Part shown: in pieces, positions 47,646-58,849 of the stretch
Position numbering within the stretch: position 1 is the stretch's first letter
Layout of the letters: the number at the start of each line of letters is the position of its first letter
Translations under genes and position numbers: made by a program
NCBI GenBank assembly: GCA_033977485.1
Contig: CM066994.1
Location: 26,876,681 to 26,940,680 of the forward strand
Direction: 5' to 3'
Length of the DNA stretch: 64,000 nucleotides
From: Hydrangea macrophylla
Taxonomy: Eukaryota; Streptophyta; Magnoliopsida; Cornales; Hydrangeaceae
The notes under the pieces: generated by a model
Told to the model about the DNA's origin: nothing
The model's database searches: none
What the model saw: only the letters and a program-made list of their open reading frames with translations

Positions 47646-48988
47646 CCCACCCGTTGACCAGAATTTGCATTTTGGCCCCCGAAACTCCCAAAATTTACAA
47701 AACGACCCTATTTTGTCCGAAATTCACAGAAAATTCATACGAAATCCAAATTGAGATTGTGATATACCATTGGAAAGGTATTGAAGTCTACTTTCTTTAA
47801 AAAAAAAAATTTATAGTTTGGTCACTTTGGAAAGTTTTGCGATTTTCGCGATAAAAGCCAAATTGATCACATTTTCACCTTCAGAAATTCATAACAAATT
47901 CGTTTTAGATCCAGAAATTATATGCGATATACCAATGAAAAGCTATTGACCTCTAATATTTGATAAAAAATATTTCAACGTCGAAAAGGAGACTTTGATT
48001 TTTGGTCAAACTTGCAGTCAAATCAGTCAAACAATGCACTTCCAGGAAATTTCGGAAAGTTCTAGGAGCCTCGAAAGATTGACATTTTTGTCCGATTTTC
48101 TTTTAAAATATATTTTAAGACTTTTCACATGATCTAGGAACTTTTGGGCAAATTCGGATGATTTTGGTCAAACCCTGGTCAAACATGGTCAAACCGGTCA
48201 ACAGAGACTTTTCGGGAACTTCCGGGGGTCTCTGGGAGCTTCTGATTTTAAATATTTATCTTTTAAAATGCTTTTTTTTGTTTCAACAAAATCGAATGAT
48301 TCCTGAGATTCTGGGCCAATCCGGAGAGTTTTGAGCTTTTAGGGGCATTTTGGTAATTTCTTTGATTTCTTGAGAGTTAGAGGCAATCTCTAAAAATCCG
48401 AACTTTCTAATCATTGAGGTTTGAAATGCTTGTGGTCTCCTAAATCTGTTAGTCGACAAAATGGGGTGTCTACACACATATAGTGCGCCACAAATAAATT
48501 CTCTGATGCACATGGTGCGCCGCAAATAAAATCTCTATCTATACTTTGTTGATAGTAGAGATAGAGATCTCTAAATCTAAATTAGACCTGGCAATTGAAA
48601 CGCATATTTGCGTGTTGGTTGTGAGTCGATCTTTAAAAATAGAGAAAAACAAAGTGTTGTCTTTGTGGTTTCTATTTCTCTCATCGTCTATGTTTGGGTC
48701 TCATTGATTCTCATCTCAAAAGGTTAGATCAAAAGGAGAACTCTTCTCTGACTTTCACAGTGTCGAAAACACCAAGAACTATTTGTAATTACAGTTCATA
48801 TAGAAGCTGCTCAAGAACCGTTTTACAATTAACGTTTGAAATAAGGAATCAAAGTCTTGGATCATTTTTATGATTGCAAAATTGCTCAAAACAGAAATAA
48901 ATTTTGATGTGGGTAAGTTTAATTTCTTCGACTATAGATTTTGATGAAATATACATATATATATTTGTTGTATATGAAGTATATGTAC

Positions 48989-49906
48989 TAGGGGTGGCCA
49001 TTGGTCGGGTGAGTCAGGTTTGATCCCCACCCATTCATCCACCCGAATCTCATCGGGTTAAGGATATAGGACTTGTCATCCATCCATCTAGTCGGGAGAA
49101 ATCGACTCGTCGGTTTCGGGTGAAACCCACAAGTCAAATTTTAGTTCCAAAAAAATTAATTTGATACTAGAAAATCCAGATTTAAAATCAACCAAGGGGA
49201 AATTTTTTTCTCATTACCTAATATGATAGTCAGAACATAAGGAAAAAGGTAAAAAAAAAAAAAAGGAAACTCAGAGAATACTATGTCTATAGATCTACAA
49301 CACCACCACATTAGGGCCAAATATGAAGAAGAAGAAGAAGAAACCTGAGGAGTCTGAGATGAGGGATGATAGTGTCTAGCCATGCACCATCAAGGTTAGC
49401 ATCGACGAGGTCCAAGGACAAGCGGTGAGAGGCGAGATGTGGTGGTGGCAGCAAGAGGCAATAGATGAGAGCTCCAAGCTTTGTCGGCAGCTGGCCAGTG
49501 GCGAGATGTGTGTAGCGGCGGGAGTGGATGAGAGAAGACTGGTGGGTTTCCTTTTGTTTGTTACATTTGTATAGATGAGAGAGAGAGAAAGAGAGAGAGA
49601 GAAAGAGAGAGACGAGAGAGAGAAGAGGAAAGAGATGACTTTACTCATTTAAAAGTTTTTCAACTTTTGTCCTTCTGTAAGACTTTAACTTTGCTCTTTT
49701 AGTCTTTTAGCAGGTAGGTAATAAATGTAATATATATAATAAATTAACGCACAATGAGTTCGGTCGGGTGTCATAGGTGAGAACTGACATCCAACAAAAA
49801 GTGGAAAAAAAATGAAATGCTAGACTCGTCATCCATCCACCAACTCGCCAAAATCGATAAAATTCATTCAGGTCGGTCGGGTCTTGTGTTGAGATGGCCA
49901 GCCCGA
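48989..49906. mobile_element. hAT-like non-autonomous element, perfect 8-bp TSD
   Basis: Termini TAGGGGTGGCCAT and ATGGCCAGCCCGA, flanked by ATATGTAC at 48981-48988 and 49907-49914. 918 bp, with subterminal GGTCGGGT / ACCCGA pieces. ORFs inside are low-complexity. Confidence 0.8.
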
Positions 49907-50109
49907 ATATGTACATATGTATATACAATGGTTTTAAAAATAGGGCCGGACTAGACGACCGAATCGTCAGAATCGAGAACTGGACTATAAAACGGGTCGG
50001 GATGAGCAGGAAACCGTTCATAGTTCCAAAATCGTGCTGATTTTGCAAAACCGTCCAAACCGGAACAGTTCAACCGGGAGTTTGTAAAACTGTCGATACA
50101 TTGAAAGTT

Positions 50110-52760
50110 TAAGGGCCCGTTTGATAAAACTGAAAATTAGGTGGTACATTATCAAACGCACTGAAAGAAAGTTGTGGGAAGAAACGGAATGCAAAACGGA
50201 CTTCCAGTTATGAAATAACGCATAAAAAACAAGTTTTGACATACTTAGGCTTGAAAAAACTTAATTTTTGGGGGTTTGGAGGAGTGAAACTGTAAATCGC
50301 CGATCCGATAGATGTGAAACTTAACTAGCACCACAAACACACCTAAATAAAGTTGTGAGAATAAACGGAATGCAAAACAGACTTTCAGTTATCAAATAAC
50401 GTGTAAAAAAACAAGCTTTGGCATATTTAGACTTAAAAAAACTTAGTTTTTGGGGTTTTGGGGGGGGGGGGGGGGGGCTGAAACCTTAAACTGCCGATCC
50501 GATGGACGTGAAACTTAACTAACACCACAAACACGCCTAAAGTTGTGGGAACGAACGGAATGCAAAACGGACTTAAGGTTATCAAATAATGCGTAAAAAA
50601 ACAAGTTTTGACATACTTAGGCTTGAAAAAGCTATATTTATGGGGTTTGGGGGGGGGAGGGGGAACGGTAAACCGCTGATCCGATGGACGTGAAACTTAA
50701 CTAGCACAACAAATATGCCTAAAGAATGTTGTGGGAACAAACGGGATGCAAAACGGACTTCCGGTTATCAAATAACGCGAAAAAAAATAAGCTTTGGCAT
50801 ACTTAGGCTTGAAAAAACTTAGTTTTTGGGGTTTTGGGGGGGGGGGGGGGGGGGGGGGTGAAACCTTAAACTGCCGATCCGATGGACGTAAAACTTAACT
50901 AGCACCACAAACATGCCTACAGAAAATTGTGGGAACAAACGGAATGCAAAACAGACTTCCGATTATCAAATAACACGTAAAAAACAAGCTTTTGACATAT
51001 TTAGGCTAAAAGCTATGTTTATGGGGTTTGGGGGGGTGAAACGGTAAACCGCCAATTCAATGGACGTGAAACTTAAATCGCACCTTAAACACGACAAAAG
51101 AAAGTTGTGGAAATAAACTGAATGCAAAACGGACTTCCGGTTATGAAATAACACATAAAAAACAAGTTTTGACATACATTGGCCTGAAAAAACTTAAAGT
51201 TGTGAGAATAAACGGAATGCAAAACAGACTTTCGGTTATCAAATAACGTGTAAAAAACAAGCTTTGGCATATTTAGACTTAAAAAAACTTAGTTTTTGGG
51301 GTTTTGGGGGGGGGGGGGGGGGGGGGCTGAAACCTTAAACCGCCGATCTGATGGACGTGAAACTTAACTAACACCACAAACACGCCTAAAGTTGTGGGAA
51401 CGAACGGAATGCAAAACGGACTTAAGGTTATCAAATAATGCGTAAAAAAACAAGTTTTGACATACTTAGGCTTGAAAAAGCTATATTTATGGGGTTTGGG
51501 GGGGGGGGGGGGGGGGGGTGAAACGGTAAACCGCTGATCCGATGGACGTGAAACTTAACTAGCACAACAAATATGCCTAAAGAATGTCGTGGGAACAAAC
51601 GGGATGCAAAACGGACTTCCGGTTATCAAATAACGCGAAAATAAAATAAGCTTTGACATACTTAGGCTTGAAAAAACTTAGTTTTTGGGGTTTGGGGGGG
51701 GGGGGGGGGGGGTGAAACCTTAAACTGCCGATCCGATGGACGTAAAACTTAACTAGCACCACAAACACGCCTACAGAAAATTGTGGGAACAAACGGAATG
51801 CAAAACGGACTTCCGATTATCAAATAACGCGTAAAAAATAAGTTTTTGACATATTTAGGCTAAAAGCTATGTTTATGGGGTTTGGGGGGGTGAAACGGTA
51901 AACCGCCAATTCAATGGACGTGAAACTTAAATCGCACCTTAAACACGACAAAAGAAAGTTGTGGAAATAAACTGAATGCAAAACGGACTTCCGGTTATGA
52001 AATAACACATAAAAAACAAGTTTTGACATACATTGGCCTGAAAAAACTTAATTTTGGGGGTTTGGAGGAATGAAACTGTAAACCACCGATCCGATGGACT
52101 TGAAACTTAACTAGCACCTCAAACACGCCTAAATAAAGTTATCGGAACAAATGGAATGCAAAACGGATTTCCGGTTATCAAATAACGCATAAAAAATAAG
52201 CTTTGATATACTTAGACTTGAAAAAACTTAATTTTTGGGGTTTGAGGGGGGGGGGGGGGGGGTTGTGAAACCGTAAACCGCAGATCCGATGGACGTGAAA
52301 CTTAACTCTCACCTCAAACACGATAAAAGAAAGTTGTGGGAACAAACAGAATGCAAAATGGACTTCCGGTTATCAAATAACGCCTAAAAAATAAGTTTTG
52401 ACATATTTAGGCTTAAAAAAGCTATATTTATGGGGTTTGGGGGCAGTGAAATGGTAAACCGCCGAGCCGATGGATGTGAAACTTAACTTGTACCACAAAC
52501 ACGCCTAAGAAAGTTGTGGCAACAAACGGAATGCAAAACGGACTTCCGGTTATCAAATAACACTAAAAAAAATAAGCTTTGATATACTTAGGCTTGAAAA
52601 AACTTAGTTTTTGGGGTTTTGGGGAGGGGGGGAGGTGAAACCTTAAACCGCCAATCCGATGGACGTGAAACTTAACTAGTACCACAAACACGCCTAAAGA
52701 AAGTTGTGGGAACAAACAGAATGCAAAACGGACTTTCGGTTATCAAATAACGCATCACAA
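50110..52760. repeat. Satellite-like tandem array, ~185-bp unit with poly-G tracts
   Basis: About 13 units share GATCCGATGGACGTGAAACT, GGAATGCAAAACGGACTTCC, GGTTATCAAATAACGC and a G tract that varies from about 7 to 24 G. Blocks about 854 bp apart are almost identical (around 50966 and 51820), showing duplication of four- to five-unit segments. It sits inside the CACTA element. Short ORFs in it are by-products. Confidence 0.92.
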
Positions 52761-53189
52761 GTTACATTTTTTCATTTCCCTATTTAGACTTCAAAATAAA
52801 TAAACTTTTTGAGGTTTTCATTTTATATTTTTTCTTGGATTGGCTAAAATGTAATTTTTTTTTTCCACATTTCAGGTTTGGAGATACATTTGATGGTGAA
52901 AGATGTTGGATGTGTATTGTGATCCCAAATGTTGGATGCTTTTAATTTTAGTGTTATATTGGAAAATACTTAAATTTTTATTTGTATGAATTAGTATTTT
53001 GGATGTTGGACTTGATCTTTAAATTTTTATTTGTATGAATTAGTATTTTCGATGTTTATTTCTTGTGCATGCGTTTCGTAGTTGTGTTTTTGAAATATTG
53101 ATATTATTGCAGGTATGTAGCGCAGGTATATGACACGTAAAAAATTACATAATTAGGAAAAAATAAAATATATATATATATAATTTCCC

Positions 53190-53758
53190 TATAGCATTTG
53201 TGACGCATTTTAACATGTCGCAAATACTATACATAATTCTGATAGTGTATTTGTGACGTATATACAGGCATCACAAATAATATTTTTAAAATGGTAATTA
53301 TTATTTGTGACGCATATACGGGCGTCACAAATAATATTCTTAAAAAGAAAATTATTATTTGCGACGCCTACCATGCGTCAAAAGTAATAATAAATAATTG
53401 AAGTTATTGAGTATTTGTGGCGCATATAATCGTCACAAATAATCATTGTTTGTGACGCGTGTATTTGGTATTCATGGTAGTTTATTTGTGACGTCGTATT
53501 TTATTATTTGTGATGCAATAATAGTTTATTTGTGACGCCATATTCAATTATTTGTGGCGCATATAATCGTCACAAATAATATTATTATTTGTGACACGTT
53601 GACTGCGTCACAAAAAAATTATTTGCCATTTGGAATTTTGTGACCATTTGAAATTTTGTGACCCCAATTGTGACGTGTTATCGCATTACAAATAAGTATT
53701 TGTGATGCGTTTTGATGATGCACTCTGCGCGCCACAAATAGTCAGGTATGTTGTAGTG
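53190..53758. repeat. Right subterminal repeats of the CACTA element
   Basis: About 15 copies of TTTGTGACGC or the inverse GCGTCACAAATA, matching the left subterminal field. Confidence 0.9.
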
Positions 53759-53761
53759 ACA

Positions 53762-54930
53762 TTGGGAGCAATCATTACAACATTTTGGTACAAGTTCACA
53801 ATGATGAAAACATCAAGTAGACTAAAATCCAAAATAACTATTCAAAAGTTGATGTGTTATTTAATTTTGTTAACGACTTTATTATTATTATTTTTATAAT
53901 TATTATTGATATTTTTAAAATTTTAATACAGTAGACTGACCTCTAAATTTTGATACAATAAGTTAATTGAAATGTAAATATATCCCAATAACAAATTACA
54001 ATATTTCTACCCAAAAAACTTGGACCAAGTCGTTGCCCCCGAATCCCATGTAATTAGTTCATGCCCCCAATATCGAATCGTAGCCCCACCCCTGAGCAAA
54101 TCAGGGCCGGTCGGTCGGTCTTAAGAAATCGGGGGCCCTAAGCGAGATTGGGAGAAGGGGCCACGTAACAAAATTTTTAGGTCTATTTACATATACCTAC
54201 AAATATAAATATGTTAAATTTAAAGGAAAGCCTTCTTTCTTTAGGTGTCGTCCAGCGAAGCCGTGAAGTGGGAGTCGGCGTAGAAGATTGGGCTTTTAGA
54301 TTGAGTTGCTTAGAGTTGGAGAGAAAGAGAAAGACAGAGATAATATGTTGATCAACTCTAATTATTTTTTCTAAATGATTATATATATATATATATATGT
54401 TCGTTGAGGATTGAGCATTAAGTTTGAGTTGCGTAGAGTTGGAAAGAGAGAAAGACAGAGAGAGAATATGTTTCAATTCTGTTTGTTTATATATATATGT
54501 TAATTGGGCACAGTGGGCAGTTAAGGTGAGCTGAAGTGATTAAATTTTTATTTGTTAACATATCCATACATAAACTTGTAGGGAAGTACTATATTTTAGG
54601 GGGGTCCATGCCATTGCTTGTGTTTTTTGGGATCCCTGGAGCAAACTTACATTTTTAAAAAAGTGAAAGTGAATGTGGCTATTAAGGATAAATACTTAAT
54701 GTTTAAGAAATCTAATCATCATAAAATAAGCAGCTAAACATATTCTCATGTGATTTATTTTATGCTGAATCTTATCTTGTACTAGTTTAATATGAAAAAA
54801 AAAAAGAAGAAGAAGAAACAGAAAGGTACAATGTGCACCACAAGTTGTTCAACCATGAAGAAAGAAATAAAAAATAAAAATTTTAAAAACAAAAGTAAAA
54901 AAGAGCTAGAAATGAAAATACCTTTGAAAC
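53762..54930. other. Intergenic stretch with hAT-like end fragments
   Basis: 'GCCCCACCCCTGA' at about 54082-54094 and 'CAGGGCCGGTC' at about 54101 look like hAT termini. A tandem pair of about 125 bp around GAGTTGC-TAGAGTTGGA is at 54290-54480. No gene seen. Confidence 0.4.
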
Positions 54931-54984
54931 TTAATACTTGATGAGAACGATCGAAGGGCTACAAGTACTTGCCGCTAGCAGTAG

Positions 54985-55086
54985 CAGTGACATGTGATAT
55001 TGGCATGGCTCAATAAAAAAGAAAAGGCTCATAGTATTTTGAGCATCGTTTTCTTATTAAACCGCACCAATATTCCGTTTAATATA
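54985..55086 (-). ncRNA. MIR171: miR171 precursor, variant copy
   Basis: The 5' arm contains AATATTGGTGCGGTTTAAT (star side) and the 3' arm contains TTGAGCCATGCCAATATCAC (mature side, 54996-55016 on the minus strand). Relative to canonical miR171 the core has G-to-A in GCCGTGCC. In the register starting UGAUUGAG this is position 11, beside the slicing site. The two arms still pair well with a few G:U pairs and one A-C mismatch, so the hairpin is kept. Its own TATA box lies upstream at 55280-55290. It may be degenerating or may prefer different targets. Confidence 0.75.
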
Positions 55087-55279
55087 TATATACATTAATA
55101 CTTTTTTTTCTTTTTTCTTTTTCTCACCCACCATTTTTGGATTGAAATCTTGGCATTCTATACCCGCTTTAAACAATCTGTCAACCTGTTGGAAAATACA
55201 CACACACAAAAAGAGAGAGAAAAGAGAGAGGAATATTACAGTATACAAAACATAAATTATGTACAAAAATGAACATCCC

Positions 55280-55290
55280 TTATATATATG
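55280..55290 (-). promoter_or_regulatory. TATA box of the variant MIR171 copy
   Basis: GCATATATATAAGGG, followed by GATGTTCATTTTTGTA, both conserved in the second unit. About 195 bp upstream of the hairpin. Confidence 0.6.
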
Positions 55291-55424
55291 CACTACTCTC
55301 CTTCTATAGTGAAGTGGATTCCCTCTTATCAATTCTCAAAGGACCAACAACATTGCAAAGAAGATATATACATCACTTCCCATTAGTGGTAAATATCGAA
55401 GAGCTATGAGTATTTGCTGCTTGC

Positions 55425-55525
55425 AGTGGCGCACGTGATATTGGCACGGCTCAATCAAAAAGAAAGGCCAAAAACAGTTTGAGCATTTGCTTTTTTATTG
55501 AACCGCACCAATATCCCGTTTAACA
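55425..55525 (-). ncRNA. MIR171: miR171 precursor, canonical copy
   Basis: The minus strand folds into a hairpin: 5' arm GGGATATTGGTGCGGTTCAA (star) and 3' arm GATTGAGCCGTGCCAATATC (mature, 55437-55457 including the preceding T). The loop is about 39 nt. Both known registers are present: UGAUUGAGCC... and UUGAGCCGUG...ACG. miR171 guides cleavage of mRNAs for GRAS-domain SCL6/HAIRY MERISTEM factors and so affects shoot branching and meristem maintenance. The upstream (higher-coordinate) side has a TATA box at 55709-55728. Recognition is from the mature sequence and the fold. Confidence 0.92.
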
Positions 55526-55708
55526 CGAATATATATATATATATGTATTATATATTCACCTACCATTTCTGGATTTGGAATCTTGCCATTCTATAACCTG
55601 TACCCGCTTTAAACAAACTGTTACATGTAGGAAAAACACACACACACACAAAGAAAGTGAAGAGTAAAATATAAATAAACATAAACTAATTACAAAAATG
55701 AACATCCC

Positions 55709-55728
55709 TTATATATATATATATATAT
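55709..55728 (-). promoter_or_regulatory. TATA box of the canonical MIR171 copy
   Basis: Same context as the other unit, with the TA run expanded to about 18 bases before AAGGGATGTTC. Confidence 0.6.
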
Positions 55729-55934
55729 GCACTAGTATCCTTCTATAGGGAAGTGAATTCTCTCTATCACTTCTCAAAGGATCGACCACAACAATATGCA
55801 AAGAAGATATATATATGTATATAAATATAGGTTGTGAGTGTGCTTTTGCTGGGATAATGAAAAATGAGAATGTTGAGAAGCTTGGTGGTATGGGCTTGTT
55901 AGAAAGAAAGCTTCAATATCTTCTTTCTATAATG

Positions 55935-55937
<3 letters not shown>

Positions 55938-55976
<39 letters not shown>
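55938..55976. repeat. (GA)n microsatellite
   Basis: About 19 GA units, then GGGATGGGATGGG. Confidence 0.95.
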
Positions 55977-55979
<3 letters not shown>

Positions 55980-56785
55980 GATGGGATGGGAAAAAGGACG
56001 TGCCATTGAAGAAGTGGAATTAATATCTCCAACTACCAAAAAAACAAAGGGAAGTTGGGAGTATTAATTGAAGAAGTTAGAGGATTCTTGAAAAAAAATA
56101 GGTCAGAGAGACAAATCTGGAGCTTTTAATTTCTACATTTAATGGTTATAGGGTAGGGCAGAGGATGTTGGTTCTGTTCATTTCTCGCATTCATTTCTGT
56201 TTTGCGATTGTCGCGCTCTTGTTCTAGGTTTTTTTTTCTCCCTTTTTTTAAATAAAAGAAAAAAAAAATTTACGAAATTCAAATTTTGAATCTCAAATTT
56301 TGTTCTCGAATAGCTTAAATGATGTACCGCATATTAATTTGTGTGGTACAACTGGTAAGGAACTCGGTAACCAAATTTGAGAAATATTGGGGATTTGTTT
56401 GATTCATGGATTTTATGAGGGAAATGAAAATAAGAAGGAAACTATTTCTCTCGTGTAAGTTTTCCCTTGTGTTTTCCTTCATATTTAATTAACATCAAAT
56501 ATTTAAAAAATAAAAATTTAACGTATAATTCTAATATATGAATAAAGGGGGGAATGACTCACAACATTAATTCCTAATTTTTAATTTATTTTTCAAACTT
56601 ATTCTTTTTTCTTTTATATTTTTCTCATCATTTTTATTATTAACCAAAGGAAAATGTATTCCCCTATTTTTTTTCCTCACCAAGTTTAAGAACCAAATTA
56701 ATAACAAAGCCTAGCTAAGGGGTATTAGGAAAATGCGAACCCAAAGCGGTCGAATTTTTGGAATATTAGTGGATTAATTCCTTAA

Positions 56786-56876
56786 GGCTTTGTTTGGTTC
56801 GTAGACTTCGTGAGAGGATAGAGAGGTGTTTTCCCCCTCTCTATTCCCTCACAAAATCTATGAACAAAACAATGCC
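56786..56876. mobile_element. Tourist-like MITE, 91 bp, TSD TAA
   Basis: Ends GGCTTTGTTTGGTTC and, inverted, GGCATTGTTTTGTTC. TAA flanks at 56783-56785 and 56877-56879. The arms meet around CCTCTCTAT and form one hairpin. Confidence 0.75.
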
Positions 56877-57067
56877 TAAAGCTAGCGCTCGGCTTTGGTT
56901 CCAAGAATCAGATTTTTTTTTTTCATTCGTCCGATGATTTAAATTAAAATTGGTTCCAAACCGATAACTTTACATCCCTACATACCGAAGAATAGCATTA
57001 TTCTTTTATCTTTTTTCCCCTAGTGTAACGGTACATACGCAAGTGTTTTAATTTAGAGTAAGGGAAA

Positions 57068-57240
57068 TGTTTGGTACACACACTTTTTGACACACTTTTT
57101 GACACACTATGCTTTAAACACATGTATTTTGTGCTGTTTGAATTTTTCACACTTTTCTATGCACCACTTACACAACAGAGGGTACATGCATTTAAAGCTG
57201 TGTGTCAAAAAGTGTGTCAAAAAGTGTGTGTATGTAGCAC
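57068..57240. mobile_element. Palindromic MITE with GTGTGTCAAAAAGTGTGTC arms
   Basis: CACACTTTTTGACACACTTT at the left is mirrored by the inverse at 57197-57232. The interior of about 90 bp is not symmetric. Confidence 0.7.
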
Positions 57241-57247
57241 TACTCTT

Positions 57248-57420
57248 AGAGTAATTCTTTGGTGAGAACTTTCATACAACTTTCATACAACCTCCTTAAA
57301 GATGTGTCTATCTCTCTTGTGTCACTATGGGGTCCAGTGACATCACATGAGAGAGATAGACACATCTTTTTAAGAGGTTATATGAAAGTTGTATGAAAGT
57401 TATCACAAAAAAATTACTCT
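57248..57420. mobile_element. Hairpin MITE with AGAGTAATT termini
   Basis: AGAGTAATTCTTTGGTGAGA pairs with the other end. Arms include AACTTTCATACAACTTTCAT and GTGTCTATCTCTC. It shares termini (AGAGTAAT) and core with the MITE at 6978-7163, so both probably belong to one superfamily. Confidence 0.78.
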
Positions 57421-58240
57421 TTAATTTATCCTTTGAGCCTACTTGAGAATAGTGAACACACAAAAAAAGTCAAAGTTCGGTCCAAGTCTCACATTGCATT
57501 TAGGTTTTGAGATGGCCAAGGTTGGTTTGATTCAATTGGTAGGGAGTTAATGAATTAGAAAGTTACAATACAATTAAGTACTTTTAGTTGTATGGTACAT
57601 TCAATTCTTTACTCTCATTTTGATACTAGAAAGACAGTCCGTGTAAGGCATGAGCGTTGAATTTGGTAAAAAAAAAAAAAAAAGCAATTTATTTATTTAT
57701 TTAAAAAAAATTTTGTATACAACAAAGAGATACTAACTTCTATTAATTAATTCTTACGATGGTATTAAAAAAATATGGTTGAACAATAATTACATTATTT
57801 GAGATAAACCTACCATTTCTTGTTAAATAAATTGTTGGACTAACATTTACATTCCACAAGGAGTGTTGTTGAGCTCTTTGATAGATCTATATTTTTTATT
57901 GAATTCTGCTACTTGTTGGAATGCCTCCCAATAGTTTTTCCATATCTAATACTTGACCAAACAATAAAACAGGGGACAAAGTAAAAAAAAAAAAAAAAAA
58001 AAAAGTCAAAACTACAGAACTTTTTTCTAAAAAAAAAAAAAAATTGGCTTTTTCCGTCACTAAGGGGCATGCGGGACCAAAATGCGACTATTTTTTTTTT
58101 GGGATACTTAATATATAGTCCATTATAGCCTCTCTTTTTAGAAATTGGTCCCTAGCATAACACAAAGTAAGAATTAGTCCCTCACCTATTTAGAGGGCCA
58201 AAATACCCCCATATTATAAATATATATATATGTATATATA
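57421..58240. other. AT-rich intergenic stretch
   Basis: Poly-A/T runs (57671-57683, 57982-58003, 58028-58043) and nothing gene-like. Confidence 0.5.
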
Positions 58241-58384
58241 TATGTGGAAACTGTCAAATGTTTCTCTCTCTACTATCACCTGGAAATTAGGGGTTTGGAA
58301 TTAAAACCCCAAAAATTGCTTAGATTAAACATATATGTACATATGTATATTTTACGATCTCTCTCTATATTTCTCTCAATATGC

Positions 58385-58432
<48 letters not shown>

Positions 58433-58475
58433 CTGTCTATCACACACTCTCTCTCTCTCTCTCACCACTACACAG

Positions 58476-58592
58476 AAATGTGTTTCTTCAATGATGATAA
58501 TGGTAATAGTGGGTATGTTAATGATGATGGTAGTGATTTTGGGTGGCAAATTGATGGTAGTGATATGGACGACCCATCACTCGAGAAGATCT
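58476..58592 (+). other. Unrecognised exon-like ORF after a (CT)n leader
   Basis: Follows a (CT)n tract (58388-58432) like a plant 5' leader. It reads 'MCFFNDDNGNSGYVNDDGSD' and ends 'DDPSLEKI'. After the stop, another frame (ATG at 58632) reads 'MDPDDFLRLMNQLSYKSSSE' then 'SSRLLEITKQSKDLKLTS' before a possible GT donor. The codon-like composition and acidic N-terminus look like a broken 5' exon. I recognise no family, and no downstream exon was found. Confidence 0.3.
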
Positions 58593-58849
58593 AAAAACTT
58601 TTAACCGAAATTGAAGATATATTTTTCTTATGGATCCAGATGATTTTCTCCGATTGATGAACCAATTATCATACAAATCGTCGTCGGAGTCATCGAGACT
58701 CCTCGAGATCACGAAGCAATCGAAGGATCTGAAGCTTACATCAATTGTAATTTTTTTTTTGTTTTTGTGTGGTGATAGTGGATAGATCATGATGGTGGTG
58801 ATAATTTTTTTGTTGATATTGCAAAAATCTGTATTTGGAAAATACTTTT

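Larger units (their letters stand above)
38337..48474 (-). mobile_element. Solo-LTR-like unit of 3.2 kb, split by a TR-GAG element; TSD CACAT
   Basis: Begins TATGGACACGCGG and ends GGGGTGTCTACA, with CACAT at 38332-38336 and 48475-48479. Removing the insertion at 39733-46642 leaves about 3,228 bp. It is related to 11024-13989: same end, same inner GAGTCGCCACTT box about 120 bp from the left end, and the same promoter and palindrome layout near the right end. No coding sequence. Confidence 0.78.
37782..53758. mobile_element. CACTA (En/Spm) transposon with nested insertions, TSD ACA
   Basis: The left end starts CACTACAACAAGAC and the right end finishes GTTGTAGTG, flanked by ACA at 37779-37781 and 53759-53761. 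Both ends carry many subterminal copies of TTTGTGACGC and its inverse, alternately oriented, as in CACTA transposase-binding regions. Of 15.98 kb, 10.1 kb is later insertion. No transposase ORF was recognised, so it is probably non-autonomous. Own sequence includes 37782-38336, 48480-48988 and the segments around the satellite array. Confidence 0.88.
54955..55810 (-). repeat. Tandem duplication containing two MIR171 loci
   Basis: Two units of about 440 bp each hold, in minus-strand order, a conserved upstream block (CTTCTTTGC..., TATAGAAGG), a TATA box, GGGATGTTCATTTTTGTA, a leader and a miR171 hairpin. The mature positions are 441 bp apart. Confidence 0.9.

Noticed and set aside
50018..52029. 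Repeated ORFs 'MSKLVFYVLF...'
   Set aside because: By-products of the satellite unit; frames are broken by poly-G length changes.
50110..52760. CRISPR-like array of direct repeats
   Set aside because: Units are adjacent, diverged and lack unique spacers; the DNA is plant nuclear.
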